From NCBI GenBank assembly GCA_028279475.1, contig JANQNR010000004.1:186001-250000 (forward strand): 64,000 nt of DNA, read 5' to 3'. Made by a program: the position numbers and the translations under genes. The notes beneath the pieces are model-generated. The model did no database searches. It saw nothing but the letters and a program-made list of their open reading frames with translations, and was not told the origin of the DNA. This document shows, piece by piece, positions 53,680 to 63,558 of this stretch (its first letter is position 1; the number at the start of each line of letters is the position of its first letter). The stretch comes from Rickettsiales bacterium. GTDB lineage: Bacteria; Pseudomonadota; Alphaproteobacteria; Rickettsiales; UBA998.

Positions 53680-55075
53680 ACTGCTTCCTCGCTCGCTCAA
53701 TGGCTTCTCTGACACGCTCCGGCGATGTGCCTCCATAGCTTCGCCGGCTTTTCACCGAATTTTCTACACTGAGCACGGTGTATATCTCATTGGTGATACG
53801 TGGTTCTACCGATTGCATGGTTTCCAACGGCACGTCCTGCAACAGGCAACCAGCTTGTTCTGCCTGCTTGACAATCTTCCCCGTCACATGATGGGCGTCA
53901 CGGAATGGCAACCCTAGTTCACGCACTAGCCAGTCCGCCAGATCCGTGGCGGTTGAAAACCCTCCGCTAGCAGCTCCGTACATGGCCTCCTCATGCACCT
54001 CCAACCCTTTGATCATCCCGGCCATAGCTTTTAACGACAATTCCAGCGCGTCCACCGTGTCAAACACCGGTTCCTTATCTTCCTGCAGATCTTTGTTGTA
54101 TGCCAGTGGTGTGCCTTTCAGCACAGTTAATAGTTGCAATAAGTTCCCGTTGACGCGTCCGGTCTTAGCACGCACTAACTCGGCGGCATCCGGGTTGCGC
54201 TTTTGCGGCATAATCGAACTACCAGATGTATAGGTCTCCGGCATCGTCACAAACTTCACCAACGCCGATGACCAGATGACCAACTCTTCCGCCAGTCGGG
54301 ACAGATGCGTTACGCACAACGAAGCTGCCGCCATATATTCCAGTGCAAAGTCACGCGAACCGACCGCATCCAACGAGTTGGCACAGGGACGATCAAATGC
54401 CAGCGCTTCTGCTGTCTGCTCCCGATTAATCGGAAAGGAGGTGCCGGCCAGCGCTGCAGCCCCCAGCGGGCATTCATTCAACCGGGTACGGGCATCACGA
54501 AACCGTCCCTTATCCCGCTCAAGCATCTCGACATAGGCCATCATATGGTGTCCGAACGTCACCGGCTGCGCTGTTTGCAAATGAGTGAATCCTGGCATTA
54601 CCGTCTTCACATGCTGCTCTGCCTGCTGCAGCATGGCCGCTTGTAGTTCGGTAATCATGATGATAGCCCGGTCGATTGCATCCCGAACATAGAGCCGCAA
54701 ATCGGTAGCCACCTGGTCATTGCGTGAACGTGCGGTATGCAGCTTGCCAGCGACATCGCCAATCAATTCCTTCAATCGCGCCTCAATATGCATATGGATG
54801 TCTTCCAGCGCTGGCTGCCACTCCATCTTGCCATCGCTGATTTCCTGCTCAATGGTCTCCAGCCCCTGCCGGATTGACGCTGCCTCATCGTCGTTGATGA
54901 TATCACAGGCCGAAAGCATGGTTACATGCGCGATGGAACCACGAATATCTTGGCGATAGAGATGCCGGTCAAATCCAATTGAGGCATTGATCTGCTCCAT
55001 AATTTCTGCGGGTGCAGATGAAAAATGCCCACCCCACATCGGATTCGCCTTGTTTTTCGTGTTTACTGACATCAT
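53669..55075 (-). CDS. argH: Argininosuccinate lyase
   Basis: 468 residues. Splits argininosuccinate to arginine and fumarate. [20 protein letters not shown], the [30 protein letters not shown] and [16 protein letters not shown] signatures are intact. The start used is the first ATG; MSVNTKN one codon later is equally likely. The tlpA start lies only nine bases away on the other strand, so the promoters of both must lie within coding DNA or overlap. First gene of argH-lptM-lysA. Confidence 0.97.
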   Translation of the reverse strand: MMSVNTKNKANPMWGGHFSSAPAEIMEQINASIGFDRHLYRQDIRGSIAHVTMLSACDIINDDEAASIRQGLETIEQEISDGKMEWQPALEDIHMHIEARLKELIGDVAGKLHTARSRNDQVATDLRLYVRDAIDRAIIMITELQAAMLQQAEQHVKTVMPGFTHLQTAQPVTFGHHMMAYVEMLERDKGRFRDARTRLNECPLGAAALAGTSFPINREQTAEALAFDRPCANSLDAVGSRDFALEYMAAASLCVTHLSRLAEELVIWSSALVKFVTMPETYTSGSSIMPQKRNPDAAELVRAKTGRVNGNLLQLLTVLKGTPLAYNKDLQEDKEPVFDTVDALELSLKAMAGMIKGLEVHEEAMYGAASGGFSTATDLADWLVRELGLPFRDAHHVTGKIVKQAEQAGCLLQDVPLETMQSVEPRITNEIYTVLSVENSVKSRRSYGGTSPERVREAIERARKQYAL

Positions 55076-55084
55076 CTAACCATT

Positions 55085-55645
55085 ATGCGATTTGACCGCC
55101 ACTTAGACCTGATCCCTGCCCTGCTCGCAACGTTTTTTTTACTGACAATTGCAGCAGAGCCAGCATTATCACAGCCTGCTACAGTGCCATTGAAAGAAAA
55201 TAGTCGCATCTATGTGGAACAGGAGCGTACTCCTTTTCCCGATCTCGCCTTCTATGATGGTAATGGGAACGCGAGGCGTTTATCCGATTTCCAGGGAAAA
55301 CCGGTGCTGGTGAATTTCTGGGCCACCTGGTGTGCGCCCTGCATCCGGGAATTACCGCAATTGCAGACATTGTCGCAGGAATATAGCAAATCACTGCATA
55401 TCATCACGATTGCTCAGGATCGGAAAGGATTTGAAACGATCACCCCATTTATTAAACACCACCAACTGGAGCATCTGGATCATTACTGGGATAAAAAGAA
55501 CCGTGAATTTCGTAAATTAGGCATGCGAGGATTACCTATGAGTTTCCTCATTGACGCACAAGGCCGACTGATTGCTACCATTCAGGGCGAAATTGACTGG
55601 CTTGAACCAGATGTGGTCGCATTTCTTACGCAACATTCACCCTAG
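55085..55645 (+). CDS. TlpA-like periplasmic thioredoxin
   Basis: 186 residues. Signal peptide about 1-29 (PALSQ), then a TlpA/ResE-type thioredoxin fold with active site FWATWCAPC and the cis-Pro loop RGLPMSFLID. It reduces periplasmic disulfides, for example in cytochrome maturation. The gene is divergent from argH as in many alphaproteobacteria. There is no ribosome site between the two start codons, so translation may be leaderless or driven from a transcript starting within argH. Confidence 0.9.
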   Translation: MRFDRHLDLIPALLATFFLLTIAAEPALSQPATVPLKENSRIYVEQERTPFPDLAFYDGNGNARRLSDFQGKPVLVNFWATWCAPCIRELPQLQTLSQEYSKSLHIITIAQDRKGFETITPFIKHHQLEHLDHYWDKKNREFRKLGMRGLPMSFLIDAQGRLIATIQGEIDWLEPDVVAFLTQHSP

Positions 55646-55678
55646 ATCACTTGTTACGAAGTCGCTATAGTGCCGCGC

Positions 55679-56620
55679 ATGAATGATGATGCTATTGGAC
55701 TGATCCGCCACGAAGACATGATCCAGCCGTTTATGCTGCATAACTCGACCATGCGTGGACGGATGGTACGCCTGGATCATAGCCTGAATGCCATTCTCTC
55801 GCGCCATGCCTATCATGATGTCATCAGCAAACAGTTAGGCGAATTAATGGTTATCGGTTCCATGCTGTCATCTAATTTACCGCCCGACGGTATCCTGACC
55901 TTGCAGGCGAAGGGTGATGGTATAGTTTCCTTTATGGTTGCTGATATTCAGCAGGATGGCAGTATTCGTGCCTACGCTAACATCAATGAAGCAGTAGAAG
56001 ATACTCTGGACTCACTAGCATCTAGTAACGGCCATGGACTAGCAGATATTTTTGGTCAGGGCTATCTGGCTATGACACTGGATACGCCCCAGGGAGAACC
56101 CTATCAGGGCATTGTACCACTGGAAGGTACGTCATTTGTCGAAGCGGTAGAGCATTTTTTCAGCCAATCGCAACAGCTGGATGTGATGTTTAATATTCAT
56201 GTCAGTCGGCGCATACGGGAAGACGACAGTGCACGCTGGGTCGCTGCCGGAATTATGTTGGAGCGTATGCCTGAGTTAAGCGTACGCGAGCGGGAAGACA
56301 GCCATAGCGACACTGAAATCACACAAGACTGGGATTATCAAACATTGTTGGTCAATACGGCCACGGAAGAAGAGCTCTCCGATCCGCATCTGGCGCCTAG
56401 CGCCCTGCTCTACCGGTTGTTCAATGAAGGTGGTGTGTGGGTCTATGATACCCAGCCATTGCGCGACGCTTGCCGCTGCTCCCGTGAGAAGGTCCAGGCA
56501 ATGCTGATCTCCATGAGTGAGGAGGAACGGAAAAGCATTGCTGTAGATGACACCATTGCTGTGACCTGCCAGTTCTGCTCCCGCGAAGAACGGTTTGAAC
56601 TTGAGGAACTAAAAAATTAG
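55679..56620 (+). CDS. hslO: Hsp33 redox-regulated chaperone
   Basis: 313 residues. The N-terminal domain has [15 protein letters not shown] and the C-terminal zinc switch is intact: CRCSREK and [10 protein letters not shown] give the CxC and CxxC that release zinc on oxidation. A GTG three codons upstream is an alternative start. It follows the TlpA-like gene by 33 bases, and its stop overlaps that of the convergent chemoreceptor gene by four bases. Confidence 0.94.
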   Translation: MNDDAIGLIRHEDMIQPFMLHNSTMRGRMVRLDHSLNAILSRHAYHDVISKQLGELMVIGSMLSSNLPPDGILTLQAKGDGIVSFMVADIQQDGSIRAYANINEAVEDTLDSLASSNGHGLADIFGQGYLAMTLDTPQGEPYQGIVPLEGTSFVEAVEHFFSQSQQLDVMFNIHVSRRIREDDSARWVAAGIMLERMPELSVREREDSHSDTEITQDWDYQTLLVNTATEEELSDPHLAPSALLYRLFNEGGVWVYDTQPLRDACRCSREKVQAMLISMSEEERKSIAVDDTIAVTCQFCSREERFELEELKN

Positions 56621-58323
56621 ACAGCCGATAATCCTTTAATACGCTGTGCAATATCCTCAACACAATGTGCCATTTCCTGTGTATTGGCCGAAATTTCCTT
56701 GGTAACCGCATCCTGTTGTTCTATCGCTCCGGCGACATCCGTCACCGACTGGTTTACTTTTGTCGTTGAGTTGAGTATTGTTTGTATATTGGATGCAACC
56801 TCGTCCGCTAAATCTTGTACCTTTTTAATTTGTCCTGCAATTTCTTCTGTAGCGTTGGTGGTCTGACTGGCAAGGTTCTTAATTTCTGCCGCCACCACTG
56901 CAAATCCTTTCCCGGCTTCACCGGCGCGCACCGCTTCAATCGTCGCGTTTAATGCCAACAGGTTCACCTGCCCCGCAATATCGTTGATTAACTGTGCGAC
57001 ATTACCCATTTCCTTCATACTGCCGGTTAAATGTTCTGCTGCAACACTGGACTGATCAGACTGACCTGTAATGTCTAATGCCGCATCTTTTGACATGGTC
57101 ATATTCCTGCTGATCTCACCAATGGAAGCTGACATTTCTTCAACAGCGGCAGCTACGCCTTGTAACCCTGCTTTAGCCTGATCTGCAATAGAGGCAATTT
57201 CCATGATACTTGACAGATCACTGGCGTATTTTACAATCTTATGCACCCTGCCAGACGCGTCAAAAATTGGGTTATAGGACGCTTGTATCCAGATCTCAGA
57301 TTTATCTTTCCGTAAGCGTTTAAATACGGTTGCAAGCGCTTGGCCAGCAGCTAGGTTTTCCCAGAACTCTCCGTATTCTTCACTTTCCGCATACTCCGCT
57401 TCTACGAACATACGATGGTGATGGCCTTTTATTTCCTCCAGCGTGTAGCCCATAACCTCCAGGAAATTATCATTCGCATCTAAAATGATGCCTTCGGGCG
57501 TAAATTCAATGACCGCCTGAGCTTTCCTGATGGCATGAATCTGTCCTTTAGCATCGGCTGCCGCCAGTTTCTGGTCGGTGACATCTGTTGCATATTTCAC
57601 GACTTTGAATGGCTGTCCCTTTCTGTCCAGGATAGGGTTATAAGAAGCGTTGATCCATACCTCTTTGTTATTCTTGCCAAACTGCTGGAATTCATCGACG
57701 TAGTATTCCCCCTTGTTCAAGCGATCCCAGAATATTTTATACTCTTCGCTCTTGGCATGATCGGGATCAACAAACATGCTATGATGTTTGCCTCGAATTT
57801 CCTCAAGATGATAGCCCATCATCTGACAAAAATGCTCGTTAGCATCAATAATGGTACCATCCATCCGAAAGTGAATAACGGCCTGAGACCGTCCAATTGC
57901 CTTTACCTGTCCTGCATTGTCGAATGCTTCGCTATCAAACCATTCTACCTGCGTACCCAGTCGCTTCTCTTCATGATCGAAGAGTGGTGTTGCACGTAGG
58001 TTAAACAGGTGGTTACCGATCCTGATAGACGTATCATACGGTTCTCGCAACTTTTCCAATAGTGATTGCTGGTGCGCTGGGTGTTTATGGAATACATCAA
58101 TATTCTCACCGACAAGTTCAGATACCGAAAAATTTGGTAATTGCTCTTGAATGTCTGCTTCGACTGACACCAAAAAATCTATGACTGCGGGGTTGGCATA
58201 GATAATAACACGATGATTATCGGCAATCATGATGCGTGCAGAAAGGTTTTCTATCGCCGCTATGAGTGTTGGTGCGTGTGACACTAGAGAATTCGATAGC
58301 TTTTTTTGTTTAAAGATAGACAT
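56617..58323 (-). CDS. Cytosolic methyl-accepting chemotaxis protein with PAS domains
   Basis: 568 residues without a membrane segment. Three PAS-like domains (about 20-130, 140-255 and 262-375) precede a signalling domain (about 380-568) whose hairpin tip reads [25 protein letters not shown]. The second and third PAS units are near duplicates, sharing MGY-LEEI-G-HH-MFV and W-ASYNPI-D. Such receptors often sense redox or oxygen through bound FAD or haem, not decidable here. No che or fla genes are nearby. Its product would signal to a CheA encoded elsewhere. Confidence 0.92.
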   Translation of the reverse strand: MSIFKQKKLSNSLVSHAPTLIAAIENLSARIMIADNHRVIIYANPAVIDFLVSVEADIQEQLPNFSVSELVGENIDVFHKHPAHQQSLLEKLREPYDTSIRIGNHLFNLRATPLFDHEEKRLGTQVEWFDSEAFDNAGQVKAIGRSQAVIHFRMDGTIIDANEHFCQMMGYHLEEIRGKHHSMFVDPDHAKSEEYKIFWDRLNKGEYYVDEFQQFGKNNKEVWINASYNPILDRKGQPFKVVKYATDVTDQKLAAADAKGQIHAIRKAQAVIEFTPEGIILDANDNFLEVMGYTLEEIKGHHHRMFVEAEYAESEEYGEFWENLAAGQALATVFKRLRKDKSEIWIQASYNPIFDASGRVHKIVKYASDLSSIMEIASIADQAKAGLQGVAAAVEEMSASIGEISRNMTMSKDAALDITGQSDQSSVAAEHLTGSMKEMGNVAQLINDIAGQVNLLALNATIEAVRAGEAGKGFAVVAAEIKNLASQTTNATEEIAGQIKKVQDLADEVASNIQTILNSTTKVNQSVTDVAGAIEQQDAVTKEISANTQEMAHCVEDIAQRIKGLSAV

Positions 58324-58553
58324 ATGGTTCCCCCGACTTCATATGAACGATGATTCAGACGTATATATTGGCCTGTACAAGTGTCATACAGTGCTACGAA
58401 TAAGTTAAGGATTTGCTAATATAGTGCTGAAACTTATAGTTATTTATACGTATCCCTGGGCATAAAAAGCACACTCACGGTTATTGCCATGAATTATACT
58501 TTCAGCACTTCCATCCATGGAGAAGAGAAAGGCACTTACAATTGGACTAGGGC

Positions 58554-59153
58554 CTAATACTTAATTGAGCACCCGTAAGGTGTCGTAACTTGCGTTTCCG
58601 GCGTCGTACCAGCAATTAACGCATCCAGTGCTGCAGTCACATAGTTCTTAGCACCTTCCACTGCTTCGGGATCCGCGGTGGAATCATCATCAATGGCACC
58701 CATATAGGCCAGCTTACCCTCGGTATCGATCACATACATGTGCGGCGTGGTCTTGGCATCGTAGAGCCGGCCAATCTCACCGGATGGATCAAGAACGACA
58801 TGCTCCGCGTGGGATTTTTCATCAGCTACGGTATCAGCGGCTTCCTCCGGACTGACATAGCCCTGTTTGCCTTCTGCTGACGAAATGATGGAAATCCAGA
58901 CGGCACCTTTCTCACGTGCATAGGCCTGCAATCTCTGCATATTCCCTGTTTTATAATGCTTTCGTACGAACGGGCATTGGTGATTCTTCCATTCCAAAAT
59001 GACATGACGACCACGCAGCGCTTCCAGGTCAACCTCTTTACCGTTAATGTCCTGTGCTTTGATCGCTGGTGCCGCTTCACCAATTTTGAGTGCTGCCGAG
59101 GCAGGCTGACTCCACGTCATTGCCGCTACTATTAATGCCATCACGAATTTCAT
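58554..59153 (-). CDS. Periplasmic redoxin (AhpC/TSA-type) protein
   Basis: 199 residues. Signal peptide about 1-20 (PASA-A), then a thioredoxin fold with EWKNHQCPFVRKHY, where a single Cys replaces the CxxC pair, and TTPHMYVIDTEGKLAYMGAID. A second conserved Cys sits near the C-terminus (TPYGCSIKY) and could be the resolving residue. This is a widespread peroxiredoxin-like family of uncertain substrate. It stands between the chemoreceptor and lpxB. The 230-base gap upstream of the chemoreceptor start contains nothing recognised. Confidence 0.88.
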   Translation of the reverse strand: MKFVMALIVAAMTWSQPASAALKIGEAAPAIKAQDINGKEVDLEALRGRHVILEWKNHQCPFVRKHYKTGNMQRLQAYAREKGAVWISIISSAEGKQGYVSPEEAADTVADEKSHAEHVVLDPSGEIGRLYDAKTTPHMYVIDTEGKLAYMGAIDDDSTADPEAVEGAKNYVTAALDALIAGTTPETQVTTPYGCSIKY

Positions 59154-59226
59154 CAGAAAACCTCCCTAATTGGTATGCTATACTTATCCTAGAATACGGT
59201 GTAACCATCCAGATAAATAGTTACGA

Positions 59227-60378
59227 TCATTTCAGATAGGACAATACTATTTCCGCCGCCGCATCGCTGGCCATAATACCGTGTGGATTCTGCATCACTT
59301 CCAATGCTTTCAAGCTGGCCTGGCTTTGCTCCATACAGGCCTGTGGGTCTTCAATCAGATCCTGAAGCGCGACGCTTAACTCTGTTGGCTCGCAGCGTTT
59401 TTGTAACAATTCAGGGACGACTTCTCGTCCAGCAATGATATTCATCAGATTCACGTAGGGAATATGCAACATGCGCTTCACGGCCATTGCCGTCAGCGGA
59501 TTCACCTTATAGGTTGCTACCAGCGGCAATCCGTATTTAGCAACTTCCAACGTCACGGTGCCGGTTTTAGCCAGTGCCACATGGGATTCCCGGATAGTTT
59601 TCAACCGCGACTGCTGACCGACCACCAGCGATGGCGTCACCGGCCAGTCCCGTACCTGGACATGTGGTAGCATCATTTCAGTAATCGGCATCGCCACCCG
59701 TAAATCCGGATATACTGTCTGCAAGTGGGTGACCGTATCTCGAAACACAGGTAACAGTTTTTGTATCTCGCCCTTGCGGCTACCCGGGAACAAAGCCAGT
59801 TTCAGTGGCTTTCCTCGTTCCCATATTGCCGGCGGTGCATAGGTATGGTGCAGATCATCCACTATCGGATGGCCAACAAAGGTGGTTGGTAGACCATGCA
59901 CTTTGAAATATCGTGGTTCAAACGGTAATAACGTGATCAGATGGTCAAAGAGTTCTGCCGTATGTTTGGCGCGCTCCGGACGATACGCCCACACGGTTGG
60001 GGCTACGTAATGTACACAGGGGATGTTGCGGCCAAAACAGCGGCGTACCCACTTTACGAACCGAAAGTTAAAGCCTGGTGAGTCAATGGTTACAATGAGG
60101 TCGGGCTGCGCCTCCAGTGCCGCTTCACAGGTTTCTTTTAAACGGCATAATAGCTTCCAGCTATGGGGCAAAACTTCAGCAAAACCCATCAATGCCAAGT
60201 CACGCATCGGAAATAGGGAATGAAAACCTTGTGCTTCCATGCATTCACCACCCACTCCCACAAATTCAAGCGTATCACCGCGCATATAGCGCAAGGATTC
60301 TAGCAGTTTTGCACCCAGCACGTCACCTGATGCTTCCCCAGCGATAATAAAGATACGGCGTTTACGTGGTAACGGCAT
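59227..60378 (-). CDS. lpxB: Lipid-A-disaccharide synthase
   Basis: 383 residues. Glycosyltransferase joining UDP-diacylglucosamine and lipid X. IIAGEASGDVLGAKLL, GVGGECMEAQGF, DSPGFNFRFVKW, HYVAPTVWAYRPERA and LFPGSRKGEIQKLLP are present. The start overlaps the end of lpxI by 17 bases. It is the last gene of the skp-lpxD-fabZ-lpxA-lpxI-lpxB operon, where lipid A, membrane protein folding and fatty acid synthesis are co-expressed. Confidence 0.97.
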   Translation of the reverse strand: MPLPRKRRIFIIAGEASGDVLGAKLLESLRYMRGDTLEFVGVGGECMEAQGFHSLFPMRDLALMGFAEVLPHSWKLLCRLKETCEAALEAQPDLIVTIDSPGFNFRFVKWVRRCFGRNIPCVHYVAPTVWAYRPERAKHTAELFDHLITLLPFEPRYFKVHGLPTTFVGHPIVDDLHHTYAPPAIWERGKPLKLALFPGSRKGEIQKLLPVFRDTVTHLQTVYPDLRVAMPITEMMLPHVQVRDWPVTPSLVVGQQSRLKTIRESHVALAKTGTVTLEVAKYGLPLVATYKVNPLTAMAVKRMLHIPYVNLMNIIAGREVVPELLQKRCEPTELSVALQDLIEDPQACMEQSQASLKALEVMQNPHGIMASDAAAEIVLSYLK

Positions 60379-61219
60379 CTGTTGTTACTCCAGAGATAAA
60401 CAGACCCGATGCATTCGCCTGCGTAGTCATAGTGTCCAGCCCTAACAGCAGTGTACCTTTGGCTGCAATGCAGACGCCCTCATACTGGTGCTCCGCCAAT
60501 GCAGTCATGGTGTCCGGTCCAATGGTAGGCAGATCTACCCGGCGCTCCTGGCCAACTTTGGGAATCTTGACCAGTACTCCCCCTTTTTGTTCACGCAACC
60601 CGGCACAACGCTCAATCAATGCTGCTGTTCCTTCCATCGCTTCAATGCCCAGCACATGCCCTTGTTGAATTATCACTGCCTGTCCTATATCGAAGGATGC
60701 CAGCGCCTGCAACACTGCAATACCAAAGAGGCAGTCTTCCTGTTGCTGCGATGTTGGTTGCACCTTGGTATAAAGCTTTTCCTGCGCCAACAATTCCTGG
60801 CATACAGCATCCGGTGAAACTACCCGTATCCCCTGCTCTTCAATGAATTCAGTAATTGCTCGGAGTAGCCTGTCATCGCCAGCCACTAGCTTTCCACCTA
60901 ATCTTGCCAATAGTGTTCGTCCCGTGGCGTCGGGTAATAGTTCCTTCAATGAAGGGCGTCGCATATGCCCGGCCATCACCACTTGTGTAATTTGATGATC
61001 TTGTAAATACGCCATGATTTGCCCAACAGCGCCCATACGACACCATAGATGCGGATGACCATCCGGCACATCCTTTGGCGTTTGCTTTTCCAATGCAATA
61101 ATATGAATGCTTTGCCCTGCCTCCTGCCGGGCATGTATAATATGGAGCGGCAAATCCCCGGCACCGGCAATCAGGGCAAGCGGCTCATCCGGCCGGTATG
61201 CATCCGCTCTTTCTTGCAT
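60362..61219 (-). CDS. lpxI: UDP-2,3-diacylglucosamine diphosphatase LpxI
   Basis: 285 residues. LpxI replaces LpxH in alphaproteobacteria and hydrolyses UDP-diacylglucosamine to lipid X. Typical blocks are LALIAGAGDLPLHIIHAR, GHMRRPSLKELLPD, GDDRLLRAITEF, VLGIEAMEGTAALIERC and RRVDLPTIGPDTM. The ATG one base after the lpxA stop is chosen over a TTG 24 bases upstream inside lpxA. Its 3' end overlaps lpxB. Confidence 0.94.
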   Translation of the reverse strand: MQERADAYRPDEPLALIAGAGDLPLHIIHARQEAGQSIHIIALEKQTPKDVPDGHPHLWCRMGAVGQIMAYLQDHQITQVVMAGHMRRPSLKELLPDATGRTLLARLGGKLVAGDDRLLRAITEFIEEQGIRVVSPDAVCQELLAQEKLYTKVQPTSQQQEDCLFGIAVLQALASFDIGQAVIIQQGHVLGIEAMEGTAALIERCAGLREQKGGVLVKIPKVGQERRVDLPTIGPDTMTALAEHQYEGVCIAAKGTLLLGLDTMTTQANASGLFISGVTTDAVTT

Positions 61220-61221
61220 AT

Positions 61222-62013
61222 CTATGCTGCCTTTGGCGTACAAAATGAGCGTTTGCTACCGGAAAGAATAAACGCGATGAGCTCTGCCGCATCGGTATCA
61301 TCGATTGCTTCACTAAGTGCTTCTGCCCGAACCTGCAACGTATCGTTTTCATCTTCAAATAGTTGCCGATATAGTGCCCGAATGGCATGGATCGTCTGGC
61401 GATCAAAGCCACGGCGTTTCAGCCCGGTTAAATTCAGGCCGGAAAGATGCGCTCGCTCGCCGGTCACGGAGCCATAGGGTATCACATCATGTTCTACGCC
61501 CGACATACCGCCGATCATGGCATGTGTTCCAACACGGACAAACTGGTGTATGGCTGACAGCCCGCCAATCACTGCATAGTCTCCAACCGTAACATGTCCT
61601 GCCAGCGTGGCATTGTTCGCCATAATTACGTGGTTGCCAACCTGACAGTCATGTGCCACATGCGTACCGACCATAAACAGCCCGTGATTGCCGATACGGG
61701 TTATGCTACCCCCGCCTTCCGTTCCCGGATTCATGGTTACATGCTCACGAATGACTGTATCTGTTCCAATCTCCAGGGTCGAATGTTCGCCCTTATATTT
61801 TAAATCCTGTGGCGGATGACCTAGCGACGTAAACGGATAGATTGTTGTACGTGCACCAATCGTCGTATGTCCGCCAACACTCACATGCGACACCAGATTT
61901 ACATCATCTCCTAGGATAACGTTTGCATCAACCGTACAATACGGCCCAACCGTCACCCGCTCACCAAGCGAGGCATCCGGGTGTACGATTGCTGTTGCGT
62001 GAATGCCAGTCAT
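61222..62013 (-). CDS. lpxA: UDP-GlcNAc acyltransferase
   Basis: 263 residues. First enzyme of lipid A synthesis, a trimeric left-handed beta helix. Hexapeptide repeats run from IHATAIVHPDASLGERV to about residue 190; the catalytic His is in GTHVAHDCQVG and VGGHTTIG, GLSAIHQFVRVG follow. The ATG overlaps the fabZ stop (ATGA). The C-terminal helical domain is of normal length. Confidence 0.97.
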   Translation of the reverse strand: MTGIHATAIVHPDASLGERVTVGPYCTVDANVILGDDVNLVSHVSVGGHTTIGARTTIYPFTSLGHPPQDLKYKGEHSTLEIGTDTVIREHVTMNPGTEGGGSITRIGNHGLFMVGTHVAHDCQVGNHVIMANNATLAGHVTVGDYAVIGGLSAIHQFVRVGTHAMIGGMSGVEHDVIPYGSVTGERAHLSGLNLTGLKRRGFDRQTIHAIRALYRQLFEDENDTLQVRAEALSEAIDDTDAAELIAFILSGSKRSFCTPKAA

Positions 62014-62492
62014 GACGGATTATCGACAATCATGGCGGAAAAAGTCGCTTCCGATACTTTCACGTCATCTACATAACATACGCCTTCAAATTTCCATACA
62101 TTTCCACGTGAGCGCAATACCTTGACGGAGACCAGCAAACGGTCACCCGGTACCACCAGCTTACGGAAACGGGCATCATCTACTGACATGAAATAGACCA
62201 GCTTACCCTCCGACTCCTTACCTAGTGTATGCACCACAAGTACTCCGGCCGTCTGTGCCATCGATTCCACCATTAATACGCCTGGCATGACTGCCTGCGC
62301 TGGGAAATGTCCGGCAAAATAAGGTTCCCCAGCACTGACATTTTTGATACCCAATGCCGATTCCCCAGAGACAAGGTTGACTACCTTATCAACCATCAGG
62401 AAGGGGAAACGGTGAGGAATCATATCCTTAACGCGCTCATGATCTACACTATCCAGTGCCTCATCCATCTGCGGTATGGTATCCGTTGTCAT
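62010..62492 (-). CDS. fabZ: 3-hydroxyacyl-[acyl-carrier-protein] dehydratase FabZ
   Basis: 160 residues. Hot-dog fold enzyme dehydrating 3-hydroxyacyl-ACP in fatty acid elongation; competes with LpxA/LpxD for hydroxyacyl-ACP. MIPHRFPFLMVDKVV, the catalytic GHFPAQAVMPGVL and ESMAQTAG are intact. It overlaps lpxD and lpxA by four bases each (ATGA). Confidence 0.97.
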   Translation of the reverse strand: MTTDTIPQMDEALDSVDHERVKDMIPHRFPFLMVDKVVNLVSGESALGIKNVSAGEPYFAGHFPAQAVMPGVLMVESMAQTAGVLVVHTLGKESEGKLVYFMSVDDARFRKLVVPGDRLLVSVKVLRSRGNVWKFEGVCYVDDVKVSEATFSAMIVDNPS

Positions 62493-63550
62493 GCTTTTGC
62501 TCCTTTTTGCTGCTGATGACTCCCTGAGTTTTTATGATTCTGCTTGACCAAACGGGTCAGCGTGATGCTTTGACGGTGCCAATCTTTAATGGGTACTGCC
62601 GGCGAACCACCGTAAGCGGCTCCCGGGGGAATATCACCCGCTACACCGCTCTGTGCCGCCAGTTTTGCGCCTGCTCCAACCCGGATATGGCCGGCTACAC
62701 CTACCTGGCCGCCCAGCACCGCGCCATCACCGATCCGGCTGCTGCCGGCAATTCCGGTTTGTGATACAATCACGCAATGCTTACCTATCTGGACGTTATG
62801 GCCGATTTGTACAAGGTTATCGATTTTTGTCCCTTGGCCAATCACCGTATCCGGTCCTGTACCACGATCAATGCAACTACCGGCGCCAATCTCGACATCG
62901 TCGCCTACCATGACACGACCGAGTTGTGGCACTTTAACATGGCCGTCTCTTCCCATGGAAAAGCCGAATCCATCCTGACCGATATGCACACCACGATGCA
63001 TAATCACCCGCTTTCCAATTACACTATGGCTGATGGAACATAACGCCCCGATACGGGTTGCTTCACCAATCTCCACCCCATCATGCACAACGGTATTAGC
63101 ACCAATTACGCATTGATCGCCAATCACTGCATCCTTACCAATGACCGCTCCGGGTGCAATACAGCAATCCTTTCCAATAGTGGCACTAGCATCAATATGT
63201 GCAGACGGCGAAATGGAGGATTCCAGCGGTACATATGGATAGAAATATTGTGCAATGAGCGCATAGCTACGATATGGGTCGTCAGAAACCAGCAAGCGCA
63301 TTCCCGGTGGTGCTTTCGGAATAAATTTTTCTTTCACTATACAGGCAGCAGCATGACTTTGTTGAAACGTATCAATATATTTAGGATTGTCTAGAAAGGA
63401 GATTTCATGATCTCCTGCACGATCCAATGGCGCCACATCGTCAATCACATAGGTGGCATCTGCAGGCCGGTAGAGCTCGGCTCGCCCTGTATCAGCGAGT
63501 TCCTGTAATGTTTTCGATTGGTTGCGGGAGAAAAAACGCGTATCTGCCAT
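62489..63550 (-). CDS. lpxD: UDP-3-O-acylglucosamine N-acyltransferase
   Basis: 353 residues. Third acylation step of lipid A synthesis. The N-terminal uridine-binding domain (LQELADTGRAELYRP, EISFLDNPKY) is followed by a hexapeptide beta helix with the catalytic His region IDNLVQIGHNVQIGKH and GQVGVAGHIRVG. Eight bases separate it from the upstream skp-like gene, and its stop overlaps the fabZ start. Confidence 0.97.
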   Translation of the reverse strand: MADTRFFSRNQSKTLQELADTGRAELYRPADATYVIDDVAPLDRAGDHEISFLDNPKYIDTFQQSHAAACIVKEKFIPKAPPGMRLLVSDDPYRSYALIAQYFYPYVPLESSISPSAHIDASATIGKDCCIAPGAVIGKDAVIGDQCVIGANTVVHDGVEIGEATRIGALCSISHSVIGKRVIMHRGVHIGQDGFGFSMGRDGHVKVPQLGRVMVGDDVEIGAGSCIDRGTGPDTVIGQGTKIDNLVQIGHNVQIGKHCVIVSQTGIAGSSRIGDGAVLGGQVGVAGHIRVGAGAKLAAQSGVAGDIPPGAAYGGSPAVPIKDWHRQSITLTRLVKQNHKNSGSHQQQKGAKA

Positions 63551-63558
63551 GAAGCAAT

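Noticed and set aside
58424-58508. Inverted repeat GTGCTGAAA / TTTCAGCAC in the gap before the chemoreceptor
   Set aside because: Nine-base arms separated by 67 bases without a T-run or coding frame; too weak to call a feature.
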